Source: Posidonia oceanica
Taxonomy: Eukaryota; Streptophyta; Magnoliopsida; Alismatales; Posidoniaceae
NCBI GenBank assembly: GCA_037176725.1
Contig: JAZBRS010000013.1
Coordinates: 3,475,001-3,539,000 of the forward strand
DNA length: 64,000 bases
Direction: 5' to 3'
In this document: in pieces, positions 1 to 10,297 of the stretch
Position numbering within the stretch: position 1 is the stretch's first letter
How the letters are laid out: every line of letters begins with the position of its first letter
Position numbers and translations under genes: made by a program
The notes under the pieces: generated by a model
The model's input: the letters and a program-made list of their open reading frames with translations, nothing else
What the model was told of the DNA's origin: nothing
The model's database searches: none

Positions 1-771
1 CAGTTGGTACCCCCAACCCGCGGACCTCAGCCTCGGCCTCGTGAAGGACAATCAAGGTGTATCATACCTCCAAGATCCGACGAACACTTACCTCAGCCTC
101 TTGATCTCAAACCTCAACCTAGGCAACGCGCCTGACCAACCAGGAATGTCGTCACATCCCTTGATCCCGTCGACACACCCCTCCAGTATCATGGTCCGCC
201 ACACACAGAAAACATTGGAAAACTCTTTCAAAAACCTTTACCAAACCTATGCATTTTCTTTTCAAAACTCTTTCCGAAAACCATTTCGAAATCCGTAAAT
301 GACAATTCAAAATACCTCAAAAATATAGCACCAAGTACAGTACAAAACCACGAGCAGAAAGGACAGCTCAAAACACAGCCTCGACAACTCCGCTGACGAG
401 TCCAGAACCACATATCAAAACACGACAAACAGAGAAACAATGGCACCTTTTGGGCATATCATTTATCCAAGAGACACCCACCACAAGCAAGGCACTGGTC
501 CCGAAGTCTCAAAGACTTACGAGACCGAACATTCACACAAACAGTACCTAGAACACTAAGCTTTGGTGCCAATAGCTAATTCTAAGATTAACATGTTCCC
601 TAATGTCTATCTATACCAATTAGGGGAAACCTTATCATTTCTAGGTTATTTAGTCTTTTAATTTCCAACCATAGCTCAAGTGGGGTCTTGCTAATCCATT
701 TTACGCAATCCCTAACTCATCCCTAATGATTGGCTTAATCCTCATCTTGCCCAAATGTATTTTATGAAATA
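1..771 (-). repeat. 3' LTR of the LARD-like element, part 1 (left of the Ogre insertion)
   Basis: Matches about 31505-32275 of the right LTR throughout. It is cut by the Ogre-like element after ATGAAATA at 771. The CT/CA-rich ORF at 41-298 has no support as a gene. Confidence 0.88.
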
Positions 772-2195
772 TGTAGACACCCCATTTTGACAGGCTAAAT
801 TAGTGGAATCTCTCTCTCTGGTGGCTTCTGGACCAAACCAATACCTAAACCCAAACCTATGTTAAAACTTACACAATTCTTTTCATCCTACTCCTCAAAA
901 CGAGCCTAAACTTGACCTGAGCCTACACCTCTTTCCCGAACCCGAAAACTATCCAAAATCCATAGGAAAACTCGCCATCCCTGACTTAACAAACCCGCCA
1001 AAAAGTCCTTAAAATCTCAGACCAAAACCACTCCCAAAAATCCTTTGAAACTTAGGTAAAACTACACTTTTTCTACACCTCAAAACCCTCCAAAACTTTC
1101 TCAAAACTGAACCAAAACCCCGGGACCAAGACTAGAAATCCTAGACCCCACACCCGCCAAATTTCACCCCTTTCCGAGACCTCTAAGACCCCCTTTTGGC
1201 CAAATTATCGTTTTCTTTCTCCTGGATTATCATTTTCTCTCTCCTCTCTCTCTCCTGATTATCCTCCTCCTTTTCATCCCCTTCTTGACCATTTTCTGGC
1301 CTGGCTGTGGGCCCCCTTTGTACTTCTATCTCTTCTCTATCTTATTTCTATTTTTACTTTATTTTTACCATTTTCCTTGAACTTTAAAAAATCTTTTCCC
1401 TCGAACCTATCTCTTTCCCTTTTATTCCCTTTTTTTCCCTTTTCTTTTTCTCTTCCTTTTCCTTCTTCTCTCTTTTGCAAAAAACCATAAAAATCCTTAA
1501 AAATCTGTAAAACCCCAAAACATAAAAGAAACAAATCAGAATTTCAAGAAAAGCAACTAAAAAACATTAAACAAATGATTAAAAACTCAAACTTAACTAA
1601 AGCAAGCTAAAAAAGAAAATCAAGCATGCAAACAAAAAAATGCAAAACAAACTAAAACAAAATACTGTAAAATCAAGTAAAAAACTGAAATAAAGTCAGA
1701 ACCTACCAAAGATAAAAACCCCACTAAAAGAGTTAAAAAAAAAAAACAAACCCTAAAGAGAAGAATTAAAAATCAAATACTAAAACAGGTAATTAAAGAA
1801 AACAAAAGACTTAACCTAATGAACATAAGAAAATAACATAAAACTTAATTAAAAGAAAAAGAAAATACAGTTGGAAGACTTAAGAACACTTAATCAAACC
1901 AAGAAAAAACCAACTAAAAAAATGTCGAGAAGAATTAACAAATAAAAATCAAAAAAAACATAGTTCAAAAGACTTAAAGGAGAAAAACATAAAAGACTAG
2001 AACTAAAAAGCCCAAAACCCACTCTAATTAACCTAAAAATAAATCTTAAAAATCCTAATTAACATCCTAAGCACTTAACAAGAAAAACATAATTAAAAAA
2101 AAAAACAACTTAAAAGACTTAACAAACATTTAATCAAAATAAAAAAACAAATTAAAAGCAAAGAGAGCCTTAAAACCCTAAAACCCTAATCACAT

Positions 2196-2230
2196 CCCCA
2201 TTTAAAAGGACAAAAGCCCTCACATCTTCT
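2196..2230 (+). promoter_or_regulatory. Candidate core promoter of the Ogre-like LTR
   Basis: A TATA-like TTTAAAAGG lies near 2202 and is followed about 20-30 bases later by CCCTCACATC, a plausible pyrimidine-purine start. Downstream is a CT-rich leader of the kind common in plant transcripts. The same arrangement is in the 3' LTR near 22862. This is inference from sequence context only. Confidence 0.3.
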
Positions 2231-4426
2231 TGGGAGCCTCCTCACACCCACCAACAGCCGTCCCCCCCTCTCTCTTTTTTTTTTCACTCCTTCCAAAAGC
2301 AACCAACACTTCCTCTCCATTCCCCCTTCTCTCCTCTCCAACAGACCTCCCCTCCACCCTCTCTTCTTCCTCCTCTCTTCTCCACCCAACAGGATACACA
2401 GCAACCCTCTCACCTTTCTCTCCTCTCCCACACACAGCCGTCTCTCTCCCTCTCTTTTTTTTCCCTCCTGCCAAAAGCCAGCGGACCTCCTCTTCTTCCT
2501 CCTCTCTTCTCCTCCAACAGCCGGCCCTCTCCCTCTCTTTTTTTTTCCTCCTTCCAAAGGCCATCAGACCTCCTCACCTCCCTCCCCCCATACACAGCAG
2601 GCCTCCTCTTCTTCCTCCTCTCTTCTCCACCCAACAGAAGGCAGCCGTCCCTCTCCCTCTCTTTTTTTTTTTTTTTTTCTTCCTCCTTCAAAAACCAACT
2701 CCCACCATAACAGACCTCACCCACACTCCATCAGACCAGAGCTCCACGGCCTTCCCTCCACGCCCCAGACCTCCACCATATCCATCCCGAGCCCAGAAGC
2801 CAAAGGGGGAGGGAAGAAACCAGAAGGGAAGAGGAAGAGGAGAGAGAGAAAACAGCAACACTTTCTCTGATTTTCTGCAACCACCTCGGCGCACGAAAAA
2901 TTTATCCGAGCCCACCACTAGATCCGTCTCGTTCTCCCGTTCAACCCCATATTTTTTTTTTCGCGTTTCGAGCTCCGTAGCGCCCGCAGCAGCTCGCCGA
3001 AGTTGGCCTTCTTCCCCGGCGCCGTTCGCCGGAGCAGCGGCCACGTTGCCTCCCCACGCCGCCACGCCGCTCCGCGGGTCCGCCCAGACCTCGCCGTGCC
3101 TCCACCAGACCTCCCACAAGCCAGCTGCGCTGCCAGAACGCCGCTCCGCCGCCTCCTCCGCCGTGCAACAAGTCGCCGGCGTCAGCCCTCCCTCCTCGCC
3201 GGTGCCACCACCCGCATGCTACTGTGCATGCTACAGTAAGCCACTTCGTTTCTTCTTTTTTTTTCTTTTTCTTTTTTTTTTCCTTATCTTAGTAACTTTA
3301 CCACATATTGCATTTCCACCTCATAGTTTTAATTATTTGCACTTAGCTCCTTCATCTGTTTAAATTCATTTAACTTTGAATTAAAACCATATTAAATTGC
3401 ATGAACTATTTGTATTTTTCTGTATTTGCATGATAGTCCATTTGCTGTGTGTTTCAGTTATAAAATATTATGCTTTAGCCCCTCTGCTTTACATTATTGC
3501 ACTTAGGTCCTGTTTTAAATCAGTCTATTTAATTACATGCATTTTACCATGCTGCATTGCATTCTAAGTCCCTGCATGTTTCTGTTTTTTCATTTAGATC
3601 TAACACACTGTAGTAACTTAGGTTTTGATTTTAATTTTTGGTTGATGTATTGCACTTTTGCCCCTCTGTTTTTTCATTTTTGCATATAGGTCCATTTCAA
3701 ATGGACAGTAACTCTTGCATGCATTTTTAGCTCATTACATTGCATTTTTGACCCTGATCTTTTTAAAAATCACATTGCAGTCCTGTGATCTATTTTTCAG
3801 AGCATGTTTTCCATATGAAATTGCATATTTGACCCCTGCATGATTTGAAAATCACACATAGAGCCTTGCATCTTTTGAAAAATCATGTGAAAAGACTGTT
3901 TTGCCCCCAAGTTGCATTTTAGCTCCTATGTTTGCAAAAATTGCATGTAGACCCTCCACTTGCATTCCCGGACTCCCCAGAACCCCTGTTTTCTGGAAAA
4001 TTTGCATTTTAGCCCCTTTCTTTTTCAAAAATGCTTTTAAACCCCTGTTCTTTCCAAATGGCTTTTCCTTGTCTTTTCTGGCTTTGCATGCATTCTGCAT
4101 CCATTTTAATCTTGCATTTTAGCTCCCCTTCGCATACACTAAGCACTTTTAACTCCCCTTCACTTGGGAGGACCTTCAGCACACCCTTAGGATCTCCTGA
4201 ACACTTAGATCTGTTCTCCTCTTCTGTTCTGGCCCTTCTGCTCCGAAGCCGCGATATCTTCCAATCCGATCGTCGGATCTCCTCAAGTAAGCTGCCCAGG
4301 CGACCGCAGCGAAACGCTCTTCAGCATGGACCGAGCAGATCTCCGATCAGACTCCCGGATCCCCAAGTATATCTTCCTGAACCCCTGCAATGCATTCATT
4401 TGCATGCCATTAGCCTCGTTTTGCGT

Positions 4427-5300
4427 GCCCTTTAGTTTTTTTTTGCCTCGTTTCGCGTGCCCTCAAGTTTTCTCGCTCCGTTTTGCGTGCCACCTCTTTG
4501 TTTTGCACCGTTTTGCGTGCCCTTTAGTTTTTTTGCCTCGTTTTGCGTGTTTTCAAGTTTTCCCGCTCCGTTCTGCGCGCCGCTTCTTTGTCTTGCACCG
4601 TTTTGCGTGCCCTTTAGTTTTTTCGCCTCGTTTTACGTGTTTTCAAGTTTTCTCGCTCCGTTTTGCGCGCCACTTCTTTGTTTTGCACCGTTTTGCGTGC
4701 CCTTTAGTTTTTTCGCCTCGTTTTGCGTGTTTTCAAGTTTTCTCGCTCCGTTTCGCGCGCCACTTCTTTGTTTTGCACCGTTTTGCGTGCCCTTTAGTTT
4801 TTTCGCCTCGTTTCGCGTGCCTTCAAGTTTTCTCGCTCCGTTTTGCGTGCCACCTCTTTGTCTTGCACCGTTTGGCGCGCAGTCTTGTTTTTCCGCTCCG
4901 TTTTGCGTGTCTTCATGTTTTCTCGCTCTGTTTTGCGTGCCGCTTCCTTGTTTCGCTCCGTTTCGCGTGCCCTTTAGTTTTCCCGCCTCATTTTGCGCGC
5001 AGTCTTGTTTTTCCGCTCCGTTTTGCGTGCCTTCATGTTTCCTCGCCTCGTTTTGCGCGCAGTCTTGTTTTCCGCTCCGTTTTGCGTGCTGCTTCTCTAT
5101 CTTGCACCGTTTTGCGTGCCTTTTAGTTTCTTCACCTCGTTTTGCGTGCCTTCATGTTTTATCGCTCCGTTTTGCGCGTCGCCTCTTTGTCTTGCACCGT
5201 TTTGCGTGCCCTTTAATTTCTTGCCTCGTTTTGCGCGCAGTCTTGTTTTCCTGTACCGCTTTGCGTACCCTTTCGTCTTATCGTCTCGTTTTGCGTGCCC
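4427..5300 (+). repeat. 30-bp tandem array with 90-bp higher-order period, in the 5' LTR
   Basis: The core phrase GCACCGTTTTGCGTGCC recurs at 4505, 4595, 4685 and 4775, exactly 90 bp apart. Each 90-bp block holds three related 30-bp units of the type CTCCGTTTTGCGTGCC plus a T-rich spacer. About 29 units are present, degenerating toward 5300. Because 30 is divisible by three and units lack stops in some frames, the array produces long spurious open frames (4326-5126 and 4457-5602). The 3' LTR has the same array. Confidence 0.9.
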
Positions 5301-6147
5301 TAGTGTTCTCCTGCCCAGTTTTGCGCCCTTCTTTCGTTTTCTCGCACGGTTTTGCGTTCTTGTTCCATTTCTCGCCCCATTTTGCATGTCGACCTTGCCT
5401 TCGCATCTTTTTGCATATTGGTTTCGTTCCTCGCACTGTTTTACGCCGTTTTCCCTTGCATGTCGATTGCATTGCATGGTTTTCTCGCTGTTCCGCTTTT
5501 TCACCTGCATTTGCATATAGGGCGGTGATGCTTACTGTCCGGAGTTCTCACGAGCCAGGTTCCGCCCGGTTCGGAACACGGACAGCGTTGCTGAGCGCTT
5601 AGATTACACGTTTACTTCCTTGCATCGTCTTTCATCACTTAGAGCAGACCTTTGAGCATTTAGATAGGCATTCATTGGCACTTAGGCATTCAAAGTCTGC
5701 ATTTCCCTGCATATGCGAGCGTGAGCCTAGAAAGACCGATCCTCGGGCGTGTCGGGGGTGCCTAACACCTTCCCCGCGCGTAACAGGAGTCCTTACCCTC
5801 TCTTGGCCCGCAATGACCATATTGCCCTTGTCCTAGGCACGAGTCACCTCATTTGCATTCATTTGCATCTTATTTCTTTTGCATTGCTTTGCTTTGCATC
5901 TTTTGCTTGGTTTTGCGCGATTATTCGCGCATTTCCCCAGTTTTCCTCGTCTTCCGATTTAATAGACTTGGTGGCGACTCCGATTTTGTCTTATCTTCTT
6001 CTTTTCTTTCCCTTTTTCCCTTTTTTAAATGTTTTCGAGTTAGGTCTTCCTTCTCGGACATAGCCGCTTATAGTGAGCCTGATTCCGATCGGTGCACGCG
6101 AGCTTTGGCATCGTGCATGGACGATCCGAACACCGGGATTACTACAG

Positions 6148-6163
6148 TGGCGACTCCGCTGGG
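6148..6163 (+). promoter_or_regulatory. Primer binding site of the Ogre-like element
   Basis: TGGCGACTCCGCTGGG starts two bases after the 5' LTR. It begins with TGG, complementary to a tRNA CCA end, and resembles the tRNA-Arg-type primer site known from Ogre and other Tat elements. Assignment to tRNA-Arg is from family knowledge, not from a search. Confidence 0.8.
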
Positions 6164-7423
6164 AATACTAGACTCCGGCTTTCGCCTCCGCTTTCGCTCG
6201 CTTGGGATTTGCTTTCTTTGTTTGCCTTGGTGTTTCCTTTGTCTGTTTTGCTCGTTTTCCTGTGCAAACTCCTAGCAAGTCGCCTCGCGGTCACTTCGCC
6301 TAGGTTTTGCTCCCCCTTCCGGCTGCTTTCGCCTTAGTTTAGCTCTACCTTGCTCTGTTTTGTCTAATTTGCTTGTTTATTTACTTGTTTCCTTGCTTCT
6401 GCTCTTACTTCCTTTACAGCTTACTTGTCTTTATTTTCTTTGCCTTACTTGCTTATTATTGCTTTAATTCTCGCACATTGCATGTCTACGTACTTGTTTG
6501 GCAATAATACTTGCTTTTTGAATGATGAATGCTTCCTTTTACACACCTGCTATGACACTACGCACGCACATACCTTGCATACATGCCTTTTGACTTGATG
6601 AATGTTTTTCTTCACCATTATGCTCACAAACACTTGCACATGCCATGCACTTGCCTTTTGTTGTGTTGTATGATTGTTTGCTTGCCATGCTTGATTGATT
6701 TTCTTCCCTTTCGCACTTGCCGTGCTTAGGATAGTAGAAACTTGTTTGCTCTCCCCATGGTTAACTAAAAAGTGCAAGTAAAAGAACTTCTAGGAACAAC
6801 TAGAGACTCTGAACAATCCTTCACTCCCTTTTGGTTAATAAAATGTGCAAGATAAAAGACTTTAATCATTTGCATAAGCATCATATAGGGCATGCATTCT
6901 TCTCCTCTGAGTCCACCTACTAGTCTGCGAAGGACGGTTCCGGCTTCTCACCCCGATGCTTTGGCATGGTGTGAGTCAGTCGGTCTGTCCCCCCTTGTCC
7001 GGGGTCGTGTCGGTGTTAGTGGAGGGTACCACCTACGCTTTGGCGGGGTAGAGGCCACCAACGCACCACCCTGTCATTACCTGAGCTTTGGGCCGGGAGT
7101 TAGACAGGGAGCCTACTTTTCTGACTTGAGTCGGTGACCCGTACACCCAGGGATGCCCGGAGTAGACAACCTTGCTAGGAAACACTAGTTAGGTGAGGGG
7201 GGCATACTAGAAAGCATACATGACATTCATGCCATAACTTAATGCATTTTGCATCTCTTTCTTTTCTAACCCTAGTTTCCTATTGTGTCTTTAACAGAGT
7301 TCAGTAAGCGATCTCCTTAGCTGGAGCTCGGGTTTTCCTCTTTGCTGACATCTCTGCTGAGACACCTGTGCTCGACCATCCTTTTTCTGAGCTACTCGTC
7401 TTTGCGAGCATAGCTCCTCGTAG
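6164..7423 (+). other. Untranslated leader of the Ogre-like element
   Basis: About 1.26 kb lies between the primer site and gag. It is T-rich with many TTGC/CTTGC phrases up to 6800, then a GC-richer block (6900-7190). No convincing ORF is present. Canonical Ogre elements carry an extra ORF here, so its absence is informative given the extra ORF found after integrase in this element. Confidence 0.6.
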
Positions 7424-10297
7424 AGCCCGTCCCCTTTCCCCTCGTCGCAGCCCCGTTTTGACTCGCTCTCGGTCAGCAATGGCCCAGCGCACTGTCGAGA
7501 CCCCCCCACCCTTGCCTCGGAGGTGGTTCCTGCTCCGGCCCCTCCGGTTCCCGTTCCTAACCCCTCTGTGCCCTCTGTGACGCCAGGCTTTTCCCCTCTG
7601 TCGTCCGGGGCACCCCAGTTTGCTGTGGGACAGTGGCAGACGCTCGCTCCTCCTGATCCGGTCGCCGAGTCCATCTTGATGGCCACATCACGTGTTCTGG
7701 AGGCACCACTGACCCCACCTTCTCAGGGTTTTGTCACTTTTGACCCTTCTGCTGCGGCGACTCTCGCCTTAGGATTCCAGTCTCCCGGACAGTCCGGATC
7801 TCTTGGTTCTGTTTCCTCGCCGGCACTGCAATTCAGTGTTCCCACTGACGGGACACCTGAAGAGCAGTACCAGCAACTGATGGACACTATCCAGCGGCTG
7901 CAGGGTATAGCTCTATCAGTCCGCCCTCCTTCCCCTCCTGTTGTTCCTGAGGTTCCTGTGCGGCCTGCTCCCGCACATCTTGCATTGCACTCTGCACTTC
8001 CGCCTCGACCATCGTCCCAACTGCTCACGGTTCCGACGATGGGGGCACGTATTCCGCCTCTTGCATCAGCACCACATCACACACAGCATACACCTCCGCC
8101 ACCTGGTGGCCAGTCATTCGGACTGGTGGGAGCACAGTATCTCGCAGGCCCGTCCCCCGGCATCGCCCCGGTACGGCCGCTGATGCTCCAGCATCCTGCA
8201 CCCACCGCACAGCATACCGTTTATCCTCCCCCTTTGCATCAGGCTCAGAATTCCACATGCATCCCTCCTTGCACTCCACCACAGCACGGGTATGCCGGCC
8301 ATCACCTTGCGTCACCAGGCGACGTGATGGTGGATCCGGAGGAGCACCTCGGTGCGACCCATTCGGCATACGTGGTCCCTGCCCCCGCTGCCCCATCACC
8401 TGTAGCAGCTATCCCAGACCCCATCAACAACAGGATGGATGTTCTGGAGAAAGCACTGCGTCTAATGCAGGGCACGGACCACCAGACCTACCAGTTCCGA
8501 GACCTCTGTTGTTTCCCAGAGGCGGTACTCCCCCCGAAGTTCAAAATACCGGACTTCGAGAAGTATGATGGTAGGGGCTGCCCCATAGCCCATCTGAAGG
8601 CGTACTGCGGTGATCTCGCCCAACTCCAGGCGGACGAGAGGTTGCTGATCCGCCTGTTCCAGAAGAGTTTGTCTGGTCCGGCCCTCAAGTGGTTCACCTC
8701 GCTTGACATGGCTACGATCAAGACTTGGAACGACCTAAGCCAGGCGTTCTTGGAACAGTACTCCTTCAACCTCGATCTGGTCCCAAAGCACGCGGACTTG
8801 ATTGCAACCAAGCAGAATCCGGGCGAGCCGTTCGGGGAGTACGTCGGCTGCTGGCGTGCCCTTGCCTCGCAAGTTCGAGATAGGCCCTCCGACGAGGAGT
8901 CTATCGAGATCATCATAAAAGGGGCACAGCCGTCTACCGGAGCTCTGCTTAGCATCCAACCCGTCACGACCTTCACTGCTTTGATCCGAGCTGGCACTCG
9001 CGTAGAGAGTTCGTTGCGGAGTGGCAACTTCCCCGCGCTCTCTGTGCTTGCCAGGCAGGCCCTCGCCAGCAACGACGGTAGTAGCAGCAGCGCCATCAAC
9101 AACAACAGCAGTCTCAACAACAATCGTCCCAAGAGGAAGGATCCGCCGAAGCCCGTTGTCGCATACGTCGACTCCCCCGCTGCGCCCGTCCGTCTGGCGT
9201 CCCGGCCTGCCCCTCCTCAGATCTATTACGCACCTGCACCTAGGACACACCCTACACCACAAATCACTACCACCGCTCGACCGGTCTACCCTGCCGCACC
9301 GGTTCAGCAAGGACAATTCCCGAGGCCGAGACGGCCACCCATGGAGAAGCGGAAGTTCGCCCCACTGGTGGAACCGCTCAGTGCCGTCCTCCCGAAGGTT
9401 GCGTCGCTCCTGCGATTTCCGGAGGTTCGCCCGCCACCAAACCCACTACCGCATTGGTTTAAGGCGAACCTTTTCTGCGACTTTCATCGAAGCGTCGGGC
9501 ATTCGACTGATAGTTGTTTCACTCTCCAGAATGCTATCCAGGACTTGATCGAATCGGGAACGATTGTGATCGACACGCACGAGGCGTCCACTTCTGCACC
9601 ATCTCATGCACCTGCATCAACATCTACCCCAGCCAATGTTGTCCGCCGACCCCTGCCGGAGCACTCCTATTCAGGAGACGCAGGGACCTCAGGAATTCAC
9701 TCCTTGTTTCCTTCTGGGTCTCTCACATCTGTGGTGGATCCTTCCGAGCTTATCCATGATATTTCTACTCCCTTTCCAGTCTCTCTCTATCTTGCAGCTA
9801 TCGCCGGTTCCAAGTCGGGCGTCCATATGATCCGACCGCGTGCCAGGCCGGAGCGTTCTCCTGCATCAGCCGCCATGCTTTCCCGGGCCCAAGCCCCAAT
9901 ACATCTCATAGCCAGACCTCAGCCTGAGCTACCCGTGCACCTACTAGCAAGACCTCAGTCCCCACCTAGCTTGCCTTCCCAACTACCCACCTACCCATGC
10001 CCTCCTCAGCCTGTAGCCCCTCTCGTGCTCGCCGCACGCGCTCCCGTGGTTATTAACCTAACCCAGGATACCCATCGCGTACCCTACAGCTACGCCACAG
10101 AAATGTGTGCGGAAGTGACGCGATCGGGGAGGGTCTACAGACCTCCTGCACCAGCAACCAGACCTAGTCATCCACAACCTGCAAGACCATTGCCCTTAGC
10201 CCAGCCTACAGTCCCACTACCTTCAGGCCAGCCTCTTGAGCCCACCATAGCTGAACCTGTCCCCACAACGGCACCACCTGCTACCAAGAAATGCTAG
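7424..10297 (+). CDS. gag: gag polyprotein region of the Ogre-like element
   Basis: The open frame runs from after the stop at 7421 to TAG at 10295-10297; from a GTG at 7523 it is 924 codons. The N-terminal 340 residues are Pro/Ala/Ser-rich and probably disordered. The retrotransposon gag (capsid-like) domain is at about residues 347-499 (8560-9020), with the YDGRG, ALKWF and TWNDLSQAFLEQY motifs typical of Ty3/gypsy Gag. A zinc-knuckle-like CxxH...GHxxxxC is at residues 652-665 (9477-9518). The product should form the particle and package RNA. The start is uncertain: no ATG opens this frame before 7679, while an ATG at 7479 is in another frame that could join across a run of seven C at 7501-7507. 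This suggests a small frameshift near the N terminus. The terminal TAG is in frame with the protease-RT part. Confidence 0.88.
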   Translation, partial: SPSPFPSSQPRFDSLSVSNGPAHCRDPPTLASEVVPAPAPPVPVPNPSVPSVTPGFSPLSSGAPQFAVGQWQTLAPPDPVAESILMATSRVLEAPLTPPSQGFVTFDPSAAATLALGFQSPGQSGSLGSVSSPALQFSVPTDGTPEEQYQQLMDTIQRLQGIALSVRPPSPPVVPEVPVRPAPAHLALHSALPPRPSSQLLTVPTMGARIPPLASAPHHTQHTPPPPGGQSFGLVGAQYLAGPSPGIAPVRPLMLQHPAPTAQHTVYPPPLHQAQNSTCIPPCTPPQHGYAGHHLASPGDVMVDPEEHLGATHSAYVVPAPAAPSPVAAIPDPINNRMDVLEKALRLMQGTDHQTYQFRDLCCFPEAVLPPKFKIPDFEKYDGRGCPIAHLKAYCGDLAQLQADERLLIRLFQKSLSGPALKWFTSLDMATIKTWNDLSQAFLEQYSFNLDLVPKHADLIATKQNPGEPFGEYVGCWRALASQVRDRPSDEESIEIIIKGAQPSTGALLSIQPVTTFTALIRAGTRVESSLRSGNFPALSVLARQALASNDGSSSSAINNNSSLNNNRPKRKDPPKPVVAYVDSPAAPVRLASRPAPPQIYYAPAPRTHPTPQITTTARPVYPAAPVQQGQFPRPRRPPMEKRKFAPLVEPLSAVLPKVASLLRFPEVRPPPNPLPHWFKANLFCDFHRSVGHSTDSCFTLQNAIQDLIESGTIVIDTHEASTSAPSHAPASTSTPANVVRRPLPEHSYSGDAGTSGIHSLFPSGSLTSVVDPSELIHDISTPFPVSLYLAAIAGSKSGVHMIRPRARPERSPASAAMLSRAQAPIHLIARPQPELPVHLLARPQSPPSLPSQLPTYPCPPQPVAPLVLAARAPVVINLTQDTHRVPYSYATEMCAEVTRSGRVYRPPAPATRPSHPQPARPLPLAQPTVPLPSGQPLEPTIAEPVPTTAPPATKKC

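Larger units (their letters stand above)
772..6146 (+). repeat. 5' LTR of the Tat/Ogre-like element
   Basis: The 5375 bp LTR begins TGTAGACACC and ends ATTACTACA, immediately before the primer binding site. Internal layout: a C/A-rich start; an A-rich stretch (1540-2180); CT-rich runs (2240-2720); a GC-rich patch (2980-3230); many TTGCATTTTAGCCCCT-like phrases (3480-4150); a 30-bp tandem array (about 4427-5300); and a T-rich tail. Long open frames inside it are low-complexity or repeat artefacts. It is nearly identical to 21436-26803. Confidence 0.95.

Noticed and set aside
2186..3363. Open frames on both strands in the CT-rich part of the Ogre LTR (also 22722-23951)
   Set aside because: Low-complexity CT/GA sequence gives open frames in both directions with no recognisable domain.
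4326..5602. Long Phe/Arg/Ala/Cys-rich open frames in the 5' LTR (and 24690-26260 in the 3' LTR)
   Set aside because: They are translations of a 30-bp tandem repeat in several frames, with no protein-like composition or domain.
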